From Acidobacteriaceae bacterium TAA 166 (GTDB lineage: Bacteria > Acidobacteriota > Terriglobia > Terriglobales > Acidobacteriaceae): a stretch of DNA of 64,000 bases. Each line of letters starts with the position of its first letter. The stretch's first letter is position 1. The notes under the pieces were generated by a model. The model had not been told where the DNA came from. It saw only the letters and a list, made by a program, of their open reading frames with translations, and did no database searches. Shown one piece after another: positions 52,921 through 60,334 of the stretch. Position numbers and translations under genes: made by a program. The stretch spans positions 1,232,001-1,296,000 of the forward strand of contig ATWD01000001.1 in NCBI GenBank assembly GCA_000421065.1, in the 5' to 3' direction.

Positions 52921-53103
52921 ATGAAGAGCATCTCTCGCATCGCCATCGCCGCCGCCTTCGTCCTCACCGCCGCCTTCACCTCTACCCAGGTCTCGGCAGC
53001 TTCCACCAACAAGATCACCATCGCCCGAGACAGTGCTCTGCCCACCCCCATGTGCGCTCCCGACGATCCCAACGCCTGCGGTATGGCTCGTGGCCGTAAA
53101 TAA
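52921..53103 (+). CDS. Small secreted two-Cys peptide, copy 5
   Basis: A 60-residue preprotein, same protein as copy 4. Its DNA is a mosaic: the first part follows copy 4, the end (GACGATCCCAACGCC, CGTGGC) follows copy 2, with private silent changes between (CGAGACAGTGCTCTG). It ends the array; a long hairpin follows 5 bp after the stop. Confidence 0.88.
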   Translation: MKSISRIAIAAAFVLTAAFTSTQVSAASTNKITIARDSALPTPMCAPDDPNACGMARGRK

Positions 53104-53107
53104 GTCG

Positions 53108-53158
53108 CCTTGGGGAGATGGTGAATTCAATATGTATTTTTTTGCACAATCTCCCCAA
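53108..53158 (+). terminator. Long hairpin at the end of the peptide array
   Basis: TTGGGGAGAT (53110-53119) and ATCTCCCCAA (53149-53158) pair perfectly around a 29-nt loop with a T-run inside it. There is no T-run after the stem, so it may be a 3'-protective or regulatory structure rather than a classical terminator. Confidence 0.5.
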
Positions 53159-53227
53159 ATAGATGTTGTCTGCCAATCTGCGATGGGCTAGCCTATCTAG
53201 TAAGGTTTGTCCTGCGGAGAAGGACAC

Positions 53228-54169
53228 ATGGCGCACAATTTTCTTCTTCTGGATCTGTTGTCTTATCTCGAGCCGATGTTCTGCGTTTTAGCGTTAGTCA
53301 CGCTTTTACGCAGCAAGGCCGCAGGAAGTTTTGTTTATCTGGTTGCCCTCCTCTCTGTAAAGATTGGATCGTCGCTTATCTGTCTGCCATTGCTTTACTT
53401 CTGCAATCGGGGTATCGAATGGCATGTGGCCTATCAGGTTTATTTTTACGTTTATTGGATCAGCTACGCTTTTGAAGCCATCCTGTCCCTGATGGTCATC
53501 TACAGCATCTTCAAGCTGGCGATGGCTCCTCTCAAAGGACTGCAAACGCTGGGAACGCTGGTCTTTCGATGGGTTGCCGTCATTTCGATCGCGGTGGCGA
53601 TCGGTGTCGCGCTGAATCCCCACATGACCGGCGTCAAGTTCATGGTGGCCATGGTCACGCAGCTTCAGCAGACCTCCAGCATCCTGACACTGTGCCTTCT
53701 CTTGTTTGTCTGCTTCGCGGTTCGCCCCATGGGGCTGTCTTACAGAAGCCGCATCTTCGGAGTTGCATTCGGGCTTGGCTTCTTAGCTACGACCGATCTG
53801 GTTCGTGCCGCATGGCTCTCCCGCAGCTCCGACATGAACTCCACAGTGAATATCGTCAGCGGAATCTCCATCTGCCTTACACTCTGCATCTGGTCGACCT
53901 ACTTCGCCTTCCCCGAGGAGAAGCGGCGCCTGATCGTCCTTCCAACAACCTCGCCCTTCCTTCGCTGGAACCAGATCTCCATGGCACTGGGCGATGAGCC
54001 CGGTTACGTCGCGGTGGGTGGAATTCCTCCCGAGCTCTTTGCTCCTGCTGAGCTCGAGGTGATGCGTCGCGCCTCGGAGAAGATGACGTCTTCCCACGAG
54101 CTTCCCGCCGATTCTTCGGGAAATCCCGCCATCGGCGGATCCAGCTCCATGCGCTCCATTCCCGCTTAG
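53228..54169 (+). CDS. Seven-helix membrane protein of unknown function
   Basis: A 313-residue integral membrane protein with about seven hydrophobic helices (first YLEPMFCVLALVTLL, last ISICLTLCIWSTYFAF) and a roughly 85-residue soluble C-terminal tail (from PEEKRRLIVLPTTSPFLRWNQISMAL onward) ending in a Ser/Pro/Gly-rich stretch. I recognise no catalytic motif; proteins of this shape seem to be a paralogous acidobacterial family. GGAGAAGG lies 5 nt before ATG 53228, seven codons inside the longest frame. It follows the peptide array by 125 bp on the same strand, so it may be a partner, but this is only positional. Confidence 0.8.
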   Translation: MAHNFLLLDLLSYLEPMFCVLALVTLLRSKAAGSFVYLVALLSVKIGSSLICLPLLYFCNRGIEWHVAYQVYFYVYWISYAFEAILSLMVIYSIFKLAMAPLKGLQTLGTLVFRWVAVISIAVAIGVALNPHMTGVKFMVAMVTQLQQTSSILTLCLLLFVCFAVRPMGLSYRSRIFGVAFGLGFLATTDLVRAAWLSRSSDMNSTVNIVSGISICLTLCIWSTYFAFPEEKRRLIVLPTTSPFLRWNQISMALGDEPGYVAVGGIPPELFAPAELEVMRRASEKMTSSHELPADSSGNPAIGGSSSMRSIPA

Positions 54170-54255
54170 TTCTTCCGCTTCTCATTGTGCTCTTTCGACA
54201 GCCTCTTTGTGCTCTGTCGACAGACTCGACCGATTTCAATCGCTCGAGGAAACAG

Positions 54256-54288
54256 AAAGGCCGCCCGGTTAGGGCGGCCTTCTTATTT
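54256..54288. terminator. Bidirectional terminator between the 7-TM gene and rpsA
   Basis: AAGGCCGCCC, loop GGTTA and GGGCGGCCTT form a 10-bp perfect stem. T-rich sequence follows on both strands (CTTATTT on plus, TCTGTTT on minus). Confidence 0.85.
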
Positions 54289-54306
54289 AGTTGCGATTCA
54301 AGAGGA

Positions 54307-56241
54307 TTACTCGCCGAACTCCGAACGCTTCCAGTTGATGAGATCGCCCAGAGTCGTGCTGCTCGAAGAAGAGGACGACGAGGAGGAACCCTTGTGGTCG
54401 CGCTCCTTGTAGCTCTCCACCTCGGCGCGGCTGGCCTCTTCGCCCACAGCGCGGATGCTCAGGCCGACCTTCTTCTCGTCCTGGTTCATCTTCACGATGC
54501 GGAACTCATGTTCGTCGCCGACATCGAGCTTCACCGGGGTGCCATGTTCGTCCACGGCCTCGGAGATGTGGCAGAGCCCCTCGACTCCCTCGGCGATCTC
54601 GACGAAGGCGCCGAACTGCGCCGTGCGCAGGACCTTGCCCTTGATGACATCGCCCACGCGGTGCTGCGCGAAGAAGGTATCCCAGACATCGGGCTGCAGC
54701 TGCTTGACGCCCAGCGACAGGCGCCGGTTCTCGGGCTCAACGCCCAGAACAACAGCCTTGACCTTCTCGCCTTTCTTCAGGACCTCGGAGGGGTGCTTGA
54801 TGCGCTTGGTCCAGCTCAGGTTCGAGACGTGAACCAGGCCATCGATGCCATCCTCAATCTCGATGAAGGCGCCGAAGTCGGTCAGGTTGCGGACGCGGCC
54901 CTCGATCACAGCACCGGTCGGGTACTTGTCCTCGAGCTGCTCCCACGGATTCTCCTGAAGCTGCTTCATGCCCAGCGAGATGCGGCGGTCGTTGGGGTTG
55001 ACGCTCAGGATGATGGTATCCACCTCGTCGCCGGGCTTGACCATCTTCGACGGATGCTTCATCCGCTTGGACCAGGTCATCTCGGAGACGTGAACCAGAC
55101 CCTCGATGCCCTGCTCGAGCTCGACGAAGGCGCCGTAGTCGGTGACCGAAAGGACGCGGCCGCGAACCTGCGCACCGATCGGGTAGCGCTCAGTGGCGTC
55201 GAGCCACGGGTCAGGCGTCAGTTGCTTGAAGCCGAGCGAGACGCGCTGCTTGTCCTTGTCGAACTTCAGCACCTTCACCTGGATCTCGTCGCCGACGTTG
55301 ACTAGGTCGCGGGGATGCGTCAGACGGCCCCAGCTCATATCGGTAATATGGAGCAGGCCGTCGAGGCCGCCCAGATCGACGAATGCGCCGTAGTCGGTCA
55401 AGTTCTTGACGGTTCCGGTCAGCACGCTGCCCTCTTCGAGCGTCGCCAGCGTCACCGACTTCTTCTCGTTCTGCTCCTCTTCGAGCAGCTCCTTGCGGCT
55501 GATGACGACGTTTCCGCGCTTCTTGTTCAGCTTGATGACGCGGACTTCGATCTCGGTTCCGATGTAGCCGTCCAGGTTGCGGACGGGACGAATCTCGACC
55601 TGCGATCCGGGCAGGAACGCCTTGATGCCGATGTCGACGGTCAGGCCTCCCTTGACGCGACTGAGAACCATTCCCTTGACGGGAACCTTCTCGTTGGCCG
55701 CGGCCTCGAGCTTGTCCCACACCTTGTGGCGCAGAGCCTTCTCGTAGCTGACCAGGTAGCCGCCACCCTCGGACTCCTCACGCTCAACGACGACCTCAAC
55801 CTGGTCGCCGGGCTGGAACTTGGGAGCGCCGTTGATATCCAGCACCTGTTCCAGAGGAATGAGACCTTCAGACTTGAGCCCAATATCGATAACAACATGC
55901 TTGTCCGTGATCTTGACGACTGTGCCAGTGACGATGGCTTCCTCAGCGGTCAGGCTCTGCGCGGCTGCGGATTCGGCCGCCTGTTCGCGGTCGAAGTTCG
56001 CCAACGCCTCGGCAAAGTCGGCGGAGTCGTAATCGGGCTCGTGCTCAACGGCGGCTTCGAACTCGGTCGCGACGGCGACCGGGTGCTCGATGGACTCGCT
56101 CTGAGCGATCTCATGCTGCTGGTTAGGGGTGGATTCAGAAGACAGCTCGACGTTCTCAGCTGTCGCTTCGTGCGCTAGGACTTCCAGTTCGGTGGTCAGG
56201 GGTTTGCTCTCGGTTGGATCGAAATGATGGTTATCGGCCAT
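54307..56241 (-). CDS. rpsA: 30S ribosomal protein S1
   Basis: A 644-residue S1 with six S1 (OB-fold) repeats, which helps the 30S subunit bind and unfold mRNA. The repeats are seen as GTVVKITDKHVVIDIG, GMVLSRVKGGLTVDIG, GTVKNLTDYGAFVDLGGLDG, GRVLSVTDYGAFVELEQGIEG, GRVRNLTDFGAFIEIEDGIDG and GKVLRTAQFGAFVEIAEGVEG. An acidic N-terminal extension of about 95 residues precedes the first repeat. A run of ten Ser lies near the C-terminus (KGSSSSSSSSSS), followed by TTLGDLINWKRSEFGE. The frame opens at 56448; ATG 56241 is chosen because the extra 69 residues read as untranslated leader. Confidence 0.94.
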   Translation of the reverse strand: MADNHHFDPTESKPLTTELEVLAHEATAENVELSSESTPNQQHEIAQSESIEHPVAVATEFEAAVEHEPDYDSADFAEALANFDREQAAESAAAQSLTAEEAIVTGTVVKITDKHVVIDIGLKSEGLIPLEQVLDINGAPKFQPGDQVEVVVEREESEGGGYLVSYEKALRHKVWDKLEAAANEKVPVKGMVLSRVKGGLTVDIGIKAFLPGSQVEIRPVRNLDGYIGTEIEVRVIKLNKKRGNVVISRKELLEEEQNEKKSVTLATLEEGSVLTGTVKNLTDYGAFVDLGGLDGLLHITDMSWGRLTHPRDLVNVGDEIQVKVLKFDKDKQRVSLGFKQLTPDPWLDATERYPIGAQVRGRVLSVTDYGAFVELEQGIEGLVHVSEMTWSKRMKHPSKMVKPGDEVDTIILSVNPNDRRISLGMKQLQENPWEQLEDKYPTGAVIEGRVRNLTDFGAFIEIEDGIDGLVHVSNLSWTKRIKHPSEVLKKGEKVKAVVLGVEPENRRLSLGVKQLQPDVWDTFFAQHRVGDVIKGKVLRTAQFGAFVEIAEGVEGLCHISEAVDEHGTPVKLDVGDEHEFRIVKMNQDEKKVGLSIRAVGEEASRAEVESYKERDHKGSSSSSSSSSSTTLGDLINWKRSEFGE

Positions 56242-56554
56242 GGTGAATGCGTACTCCGGAACCCAAGGAACCCATTCCATCGCGGGCGTCTTTCTTTCGG
56301 GAACGCTCAGCCGGTCTTGGGGAGACTGGCCTCCATTCCTGATCGAGTGCGCAGGTAGGAACGAATTTTGACATCTAGCAGAAGGAGCGGCTGCACTTGG
56401 GTCCCACACGCAGAGGCTCGTATTTAACGATAGAACTTCACTCTGCATACGTCAACCGAACCAGCCTTATCACTCCCAAGGTTTTACCGCATTCTCAACA
56501 TCCGGCCCCGCTCGCTGTGCTCTCCCCGGTTCGCTGCCGCTATACTCGCCTCAA
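56242..56554. other. rpsA leader / divergent intergenic region
   Basis: This 313-bp region lies between the divergent rpsA and HIT genes. It contains the rpsA promoter candidate at 56427-56455 and would give rpsA a leader of about 180 nt. No gene is seen. Confidence 0.5.
56427..56455 (-). promoter_or_regulatory. Candidate promoter of rpsA
   Basis: TTGACG (56455-56450) and TATCGT (56432-56427) on the minus strand with a 17-bp spacer, about 180 nt before the rpsA ATG. Confidence 0.5.
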
Positions 56555-57130
56555 ATGGATCATCTCTGGACCCCCTGGCGCTATGCCTACATCACCCGCA
56601 GCGATCCTCAGGCCCGCACCGGCGTTCCGCCGGAGCTTACCGGCTGGCCAGCCGCCGAAGACAAACACTGCGTCTTCTGCAACCTGATCGCCGCCACCGA
56701 CTACGCCATCGCCCACGGAATGCCTGCCGAGGCGGCCGAACGCGCCTCCCACCTGGTCTACCGCGGGCAGCACTGCTTCCTCTGCCTCAACGCCTACCCT
56801 TACGCTACCGGCCACGTCCTCATCCTGCCTTACCTGCACACGGACTCTCTCGCCGCAGCTCCCCAGGAGGCCGCCCACGAGATGATCACCCTCGCCCAGC
56901 GCGTCGAGCAGGTCTTCCGCTCCGTCTATCAGCCCCACGGCATCAATCTTGGCATGAACCTCGGCGAGGCTGCCGGTGCAGGCGTCGCCGGACACATCCA
57001 TCTGCACGTCCTTCCTCGCTGGATTGGTGATACCAATTTCATGACCGTCACCGCCGAGACCCGAATCCTTCCCGAGCCGCTCGACATCACCTGGAAGAGA
57101 ATTCGTGAACAGATGGAAAAAACTTCTTGA
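56555..57130 (+). CDS. HIT-family hydrolase/phosphorylase
   Basis: A 191-residue histidine-triad protein. It starts MDHLWTPWRYAYITR, the usual start of Ap4A-phosphorylase-like HIT proteins. CVFCNLI is the zinc-type motif, NAYPYATGHVLILPYLH follows, and the triad is HIHLHVLPRW (H-x-H-x-H). It would hydrolyse or phosphorolyse dinucleoside polyphosphates or related nucleotides. It is transcribed divergently from rpsA. Confidence 0.9.
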   Translation: MDHLWTPWRYAYITRSDPQARTGVPPELTGWPAAEDKHCVFCNLIAATDYAIAHGMPAEAAERASHLVYRGQHCFLCLNAYPYATGHVLILPYLHTDSLAAAPQEAAHEMITLAQRVEQVFRSVYQPHGINLGMNLGEAAGAGVAGHIHLHVLPRWIGDTNFMTVTAETRILPEPLDITWKRIREQMEKTS

Positions 57131-57225
57131 AAACCTGGAAAATGGTGCAACACTTATCTTCCGGGATCCATCCTAGAGCTTAGTTCCCCTGTAAAGATCG
57201 GGAAATTCACCCCTCCGAGGGCTTC

Positions 57226-57513
57226 ATGAACATTCCAGGAAAAATACCCCCGTCCTCCGTCCGGTCCGGGCCTTTCGCGCCTCCCTCTGTTGGGACACGC
57301 TGCCCCGAACCGCGCCTCTACTTCATCGGAGCCGGCGCCCGCCGCTCTGATGCCGAAAAACGTATCCTCGCGCTCTTCCCTCATGAATCTGAAGATGCGC
57401 GCCTCACCGGTGAGACACGCTCGCTCTATCGCAGGCTGCTCGCGCTGAATCTCCCTATCGTCTGCGAGTCGGCCACGAGCCCACGCGTCGAGACGATCGA
57501 AAAGATTGCCTGA
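57226..57513 (+). CDS. Hypothetical small protein
   Basis: A 95-residue protein. A Pro-rich start is followed by PRLYFIGAGARRSDAEKRILALFPHES and a helical end RSLYRRLLALNLPIVCESAT. No family is recognised. GAGGG lies 4-5 nt before the ATG, and a terminator follows 30 bp after the stop. An ORF of similar length covers the same DNA on the other strand (57154-57522); the plus frame is preferred because of its Shine-Dalgarno and more protein-like composition. Confidence 0.5.
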   Translation: MNIPGKIPPSSVRSGPFAPPSVGTRCPEPRLYFIGAGARRSDAEKRILALFPHESEDARLTGETRSLYRRLLALNLPIVCESATSPRVETIEKIA

Positions 57514-57544
57514 GTTCAACAAACTGCTCGCTCATCCTGCGAAA

Positions 57545-57577
57545 AAGACCCTGCCAAACCAGGGTCTTCCTGTTTAA
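57545..57577. terminator. Bidirectional terminator
   Basis: AAGACCCTG and CAGGGTCTT pair around CCAAAC, with T-rich sequence on the right (CCTGTTT) and a run of five T on the minus strand. It lies between the convergent genes at 57513 and 57587. Confidence 0.8.
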
Positions 57578-57586
57578 CCTGCAACC

Positions 57587-58138
57587 TCATCCCATTCCAT
57601 GCGTTTTGACCGGCACCGGCTTGGGAGTACGGATCGCGGTTGCCTCAAAGCTGGTAATCTTCCACTCTCCCGAAGAGAGATGTTGATAGACCCGGGTATA
57701 CCGGTAGTTCCCCTTCGTGGAGTCTCCTTCGTTGATGCCCTCCACGTTGGCCTTGCAGGTGACGATCGCCACCGCCTCCAGCACCTTCACCTTGCAGTCG
57801 TCCAGATCGATCTTCGTAATTACCAGCTGCCGCTTGCGGATGCGGTCTAGTTGCTGGGCCTTTGTGCTCACCTGACCATACATCGAGATCCCGATGTAGT
57901 CGTCCGAGAGCATCCGATCCAGCGTAGAGACATCTCCAGCCAGCTGTGCCGTGCGCCACTTCTCTTCAAGCGCCTCCACCTGGCGCTTCAGATCATGCTT
58001 CTTCCGGTGACTCTCATGGCTCTCCCCAGCCGGCTGCTGCGCCATCACCGGGCCGATTGCAAATCCGGCCAAAAGGACCGCAACTTTCCAGCCCTGTACG
58101 GAGGTCAAACCACTGCGAGATGAGATGAGACGAGCCAT
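57587..58138 (-). CDS. Exported NTF2-like (DUF4440/SnoaL-type) protein
   Basis: A 183-residue protein. The signal peptide is about residues 1-33 (VAVLLAGFAIGPVMAQ), then a charged linker (ESHESHRKKHDLKRQ), then the cone-shaped NTF2-like domain: LEEKWRTAQLAGDVSTLDRMLSDDYIGIS, TKAQQLDRIRKRQL, YRYTRVYQHLSSGEWKITSFEAT. Such domains bind small molecules; no catalytic set is clear. The function is unknown. Confidence 0.85.
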   Translation of the reverse strand: MARLISSRSGLTSVQGWKVAVLLAGFAIGPVMAQQPAGESHESHRKKHDLKRQVEALEEKWRTAQLAGDVSTLDRMLSDDYIGISMYGQVSTKAQQLDRIRKRQLVITKIDLDDCKVKVLEAVAIVTCKANVEGINEGDSTKGNYRYTRVYQHLSSGEWKITSFEATAIRTPKPVPVKTHGMG

Positions 58139-58225
58139 AAGCGTACCGGATAGTAGATCGGTATGTCTCCCGGAGTCAAAACAACTTTTAGCGGCATCTT
58201 TTCTTTCTTCGCGCCGAGGAGAAAC

Positions 58226-58513
58226 TCAGCACACAGTTGTCAGATTTTCTACCTGCCGCTCCCGCATCTTCTGGTACAGCCCACCCACAGCGTACTGCTG
58301 GAAGTGGGGCGTGTTGCGGTGAGCCTCCAGCGCGGCCTCGTCGGCATACTGCTCATAGATCATCACCGTCGTCGAATCCCCCTCGACGAAGTGCGGAACA
58401 TACGTCACGCACCCAGGCTCCTTCCGCGACTCTCGCGTCAGGTTGCGCAGAATCTCCGCAATCTCATCGTGGTCCGAGGAGTCGAACCGCATCCGCACCG
58501 CAAAGCTGATCAT
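58226..58513 (-). CDS. Putative quinol monooxygenase (ABM domain)
   Basis: A 95-residue dimeric alpha/beta-barrel (ABM) protein. FAVRMRFDSSDHDEIAEILRNLTRESRKEPGC, TVMIYEQYADEAALEAHRNTPHF and YQKMRERQVENL are typical of the YgiN-like group. Members oxidise quinols or handle reactive small molecules; activity is not shown by the sequence. It lies 61 bp upstream of the purA stop on the minus strand. Confidence 0.87.
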   Translation of the reverse strand: MISFAVRMRFDSSDHDEIAEILRNLTRESRKEPGCVTYVPHFVEGDSTTVMIYEQYADEAALEAHRNTPHFQQYAVGGLYQKMRERQVENLTTVC

Positions 58514-58574
58514 CGCTCTCTCCTATTCCACCGAACTTTATCGCCAAACCTGATTGCCAGGCTGGCCGCCCATC

Positions 58575-59885
58575 CTATCCCCTCAAGACCGCTTCAAACT
58601 CCGGCAAAGCCATCGTCTGGTCGCGGTCCGGCCCAGTCGAGACCATGCCGATCTTCGCCTTCGACTCCTTCTCGAGAAAACGGAGATACTCCTGCGCGCG
58701 CTGCGGCAGCTTGTCCCACTCGGTAATTCCCTCGGTCGACTCCTGCCAGCCCTTCAGTGTGGTATAGACCGGCTCGATCGACTCAAATCCGCGAATATCC
58801 GCCGGAATCATGTCCGTCACCTTGCCGTCGATCTTGTAGTGGGTGCACACCGGAATCTCCTCGAACGCATCCATCACGTCCATCTTGGTCACTACCAGCC
58901 ACTCGGTACCGTTGATCATGTTGCTGTAGCGCAGCAGCGGAAGATCGAGCCAGCCGCAGCGCCGCGGGCGGCCGGTGACCGCGCCATACTCCTGTCCACG
59001 GGCGCGCAGCAGCTCGGCCGAGGCGTCATTTATCTCAGTCGGGAACGGCCCCTCGCCCACGCGGGTCACATAGGCCTTGGTCACGCCGATCACCGTGCCG
59101 ATCCGCGTCGGAGCAACCCCGGTCCCGGTCACCGCACCGCCCGCCGTCGAGGACGACGAGGTCACAAACGGATACGTTCCGTGGTCAATGTCCAGCAGCG
59201 CACCCTGCGCTCCCTCGAACATCACGTTGCCTCCACGATCTAGCTCCTGATTCAGAAGCACCGCCGTATCCGTTACAAAGGGAGCCACCTGCTCGGCCAT
59301 CTTCGAATACTCCTCGTACATCCCCTTGGGGTCCAGAGGCTCGGTGCCGAACAGAGCATGTGCGATCGTGTTCTTCTCGTCGCAGGCGTTCTTGATGTGC
59401 GTGCGCAGCAACGCTGAATTCAGCAGGTCGACGATTCTCAGGCCATTGCGATGGACCTTGTCCTCGTACGCCGGTCCAATGCCGCGCCGCGTCGTGCCGA
59501 TCTTGGTGCGTCCGGGAGCCGTCTCGGCAGCCAACTCGATCATCCGGTGATACGGCAGGATCACCTGCGCCCGGTTGGAGACGAAGAGCTGGCCGTCCAC
59601 CGGCAACCCCGCCTCGCGCAGCTTCTTCACCTCGCTCAAAAACGCGGCCGGGTCGAAGACCACGCCGTTGCCGATCACACCCTTGCACTCCGGCCGCAGA
59701 ACCCCGCACGGAATCAGCTGCAGCACAAACTTTTGTCCACCAATGATCACGGTGTGTCCGGCGTTGTGACCGCCAGCGTAGCGCGCCACCACGGAGAACC
59801 TCTCCGACAGCACGTCCACAATCTTGCCCTTGCCCTCATCGCCCCACTGGGCGCCCAAAACGACCGCAGATCTCGGTTGACTCAC
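58575..59885 (-). CDS. purA: Adenylosuccinate synthetase
   Basis: A 436-residue enzyme that joins IMP and aspartate using GTP, the first step from IMP to AMP. VVLGAQWGDEGKGKIVDVLSE (P-loop-like, with the catalytic Asp), YAGGHNAGHTVIIGGQKFVLQLIPCG-type sequence, IGTTRRGIGPAYEDKVHRNGLR, MFEGAQGALLDIDHGTYPFVTSS and GRPRRCGWLDLPLLRYS are the family signatures. The frame opens at 59993; GTG 59885 fits the family start. The length matches E. coli PurA. Confidence 0.95.
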   Translation of the reverse strand: MSQPRSAVVLGAQWGDEGKGKIVDVLSERFSVVARYAGGHNAGHTVIIGGQKFVLQLIPCGVLRPECKGVIGNGVVFDPAAFLSEVKKLREAGLPVDGQLFVSNRAQVILPYHRMIELAAETAPGRTKIGTTRRGIGPAYEDKVHRNGLRIVDLLNSALLRTHIKNACDEKNTIAHALFGTEPLDPKGMYEEYSKMAEQVAPFVTDTAVLLNQELDRGGNVMFEGAQGALLDIDHGTYPFVTSSSSTAGGAVTGTGVAPTRIGTVIGVTKAYVTRVGEGPFPTEINDASAELLRARGQEYGAVTGRPRRCGWLDLPLLRYSNMINGTEWLVVTKMDVMDAFEEIPVCTHYKIDGKVTDMIPADIRGFESIEPVYTTLKGWQESTEGITEWDKLPQRAQEYLRFLEKESKAKIGMVSTGPDRDQTMALPEFEAVLRG

Positions 59886-60049
59886 GACGGATATCTCTCC
59901 ACTTGGCTGTTTTTCGTTAGCCGGCCCCGAAGGGGACGTTGATGAATCGGCGCAGAACCCTTGCTCGGAGACAGGAAGGCCTCCGGATCGCAACGCGCCT
60001 CTCTCATCATATCGCGTTCTCCCTCAAACCCTTTGCTCTGCTTTTAGGG

Positions 60050-60086
60050 AAGACAGGTGTTGCCGCGCGGGCCCGAAGGCCATCTC
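60050..60086. repeat. Mini remnant (j) of the dispersed palindromic repeat
   Basis: AAGACAGGTGTTGCCGCGCG joined to GGCCCGAAGGCCATC: both outer ends with the interior missing, diverged. Upstream of purA and of the small gene at 60145. Confidence 0.5.
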
Positions 60087-60144
60087 CTCGAATAGGCCAA
60101 TACCCAACCGTTCCGCTATGATGAGGACCATCGAGGATCGCGGC

Positions 60145-60330
60145 ATGCAAATCGAACTCAGCAGAATCGTCTCCATCGCCGTCATTGTGACCGGTATTGG
60201 TTGCCTGGCCATGACAGCCGCAGGAAACCTCATCGGCCATCACGGAATCGTCTCCGGAGCCGTCCTGATCCTCGGCGGGGTCACCCGGCTCTGGATGAAC
60301 CGGCAAGCCTGCTCCGAAGGAGCAAACTAG
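60145..60330 (+). CDS. Small two-helix membrane protein
   Basis: A 61-residue protein (MQIELSRIVSIAVIVTGIGC start) with two hydrophobic helices (IVSIAVIVTGIGCLAMTAAG and IVSGAVLILGGVTRLW). No family is recognised. GAGG lies 7 nt before ATG 60145; the frame opens 9 codons earlier at 60118. It ends 4 bp before the Rossmann-fold gene and is likely co-transcribed with it. Confidence 0.55.
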   Translation: MQIELSRIVSIAVIVTGIGCLAMTAAGNLIGHHGIVSGAVLILGGVTRLWMNRQACSEGAN

Positions 60331-60334
60331 CTTC

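Larger units (their letters stand above)
52255..53103 (+). repeat. Tandem array of about 218-bp gene units (four copies)
   Basis: Four head-to-tail units, each with a spacer (CCAATAAGTTTTTTATTCCC, AAGGAGATTTCCCC) and a 180-bp peptide gene. Start-to-start distances are 217, 218 and 218 bp. The units are almost identical in DNA. The 3' end of unit 4 matches unit 1 (GACGATCCCAACGCC, CGTGGC) rather than units 2-3 (GATGATCCCAATGCC, CGCGGC). Confidence 0.95.

Noticed and set aside
52797..53072. Minus-strand ORFs across the peptide array (91 and 183 codons)
   Set aside because: Antisense to the peptide genes; they exist only because the units are repeated.
52255..53103. CRISPR array as explanation for the regular repeats
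   Set aside because: The 218-bp units are near-identical protein-coding genes without variable spacers; no cas genes are near.
57154..57522. 122-codon minus-strand ORF opposite the small gene at 57226
   Set aside because: The plus frame has a better ribosome-binding site and a well-placed terminator.
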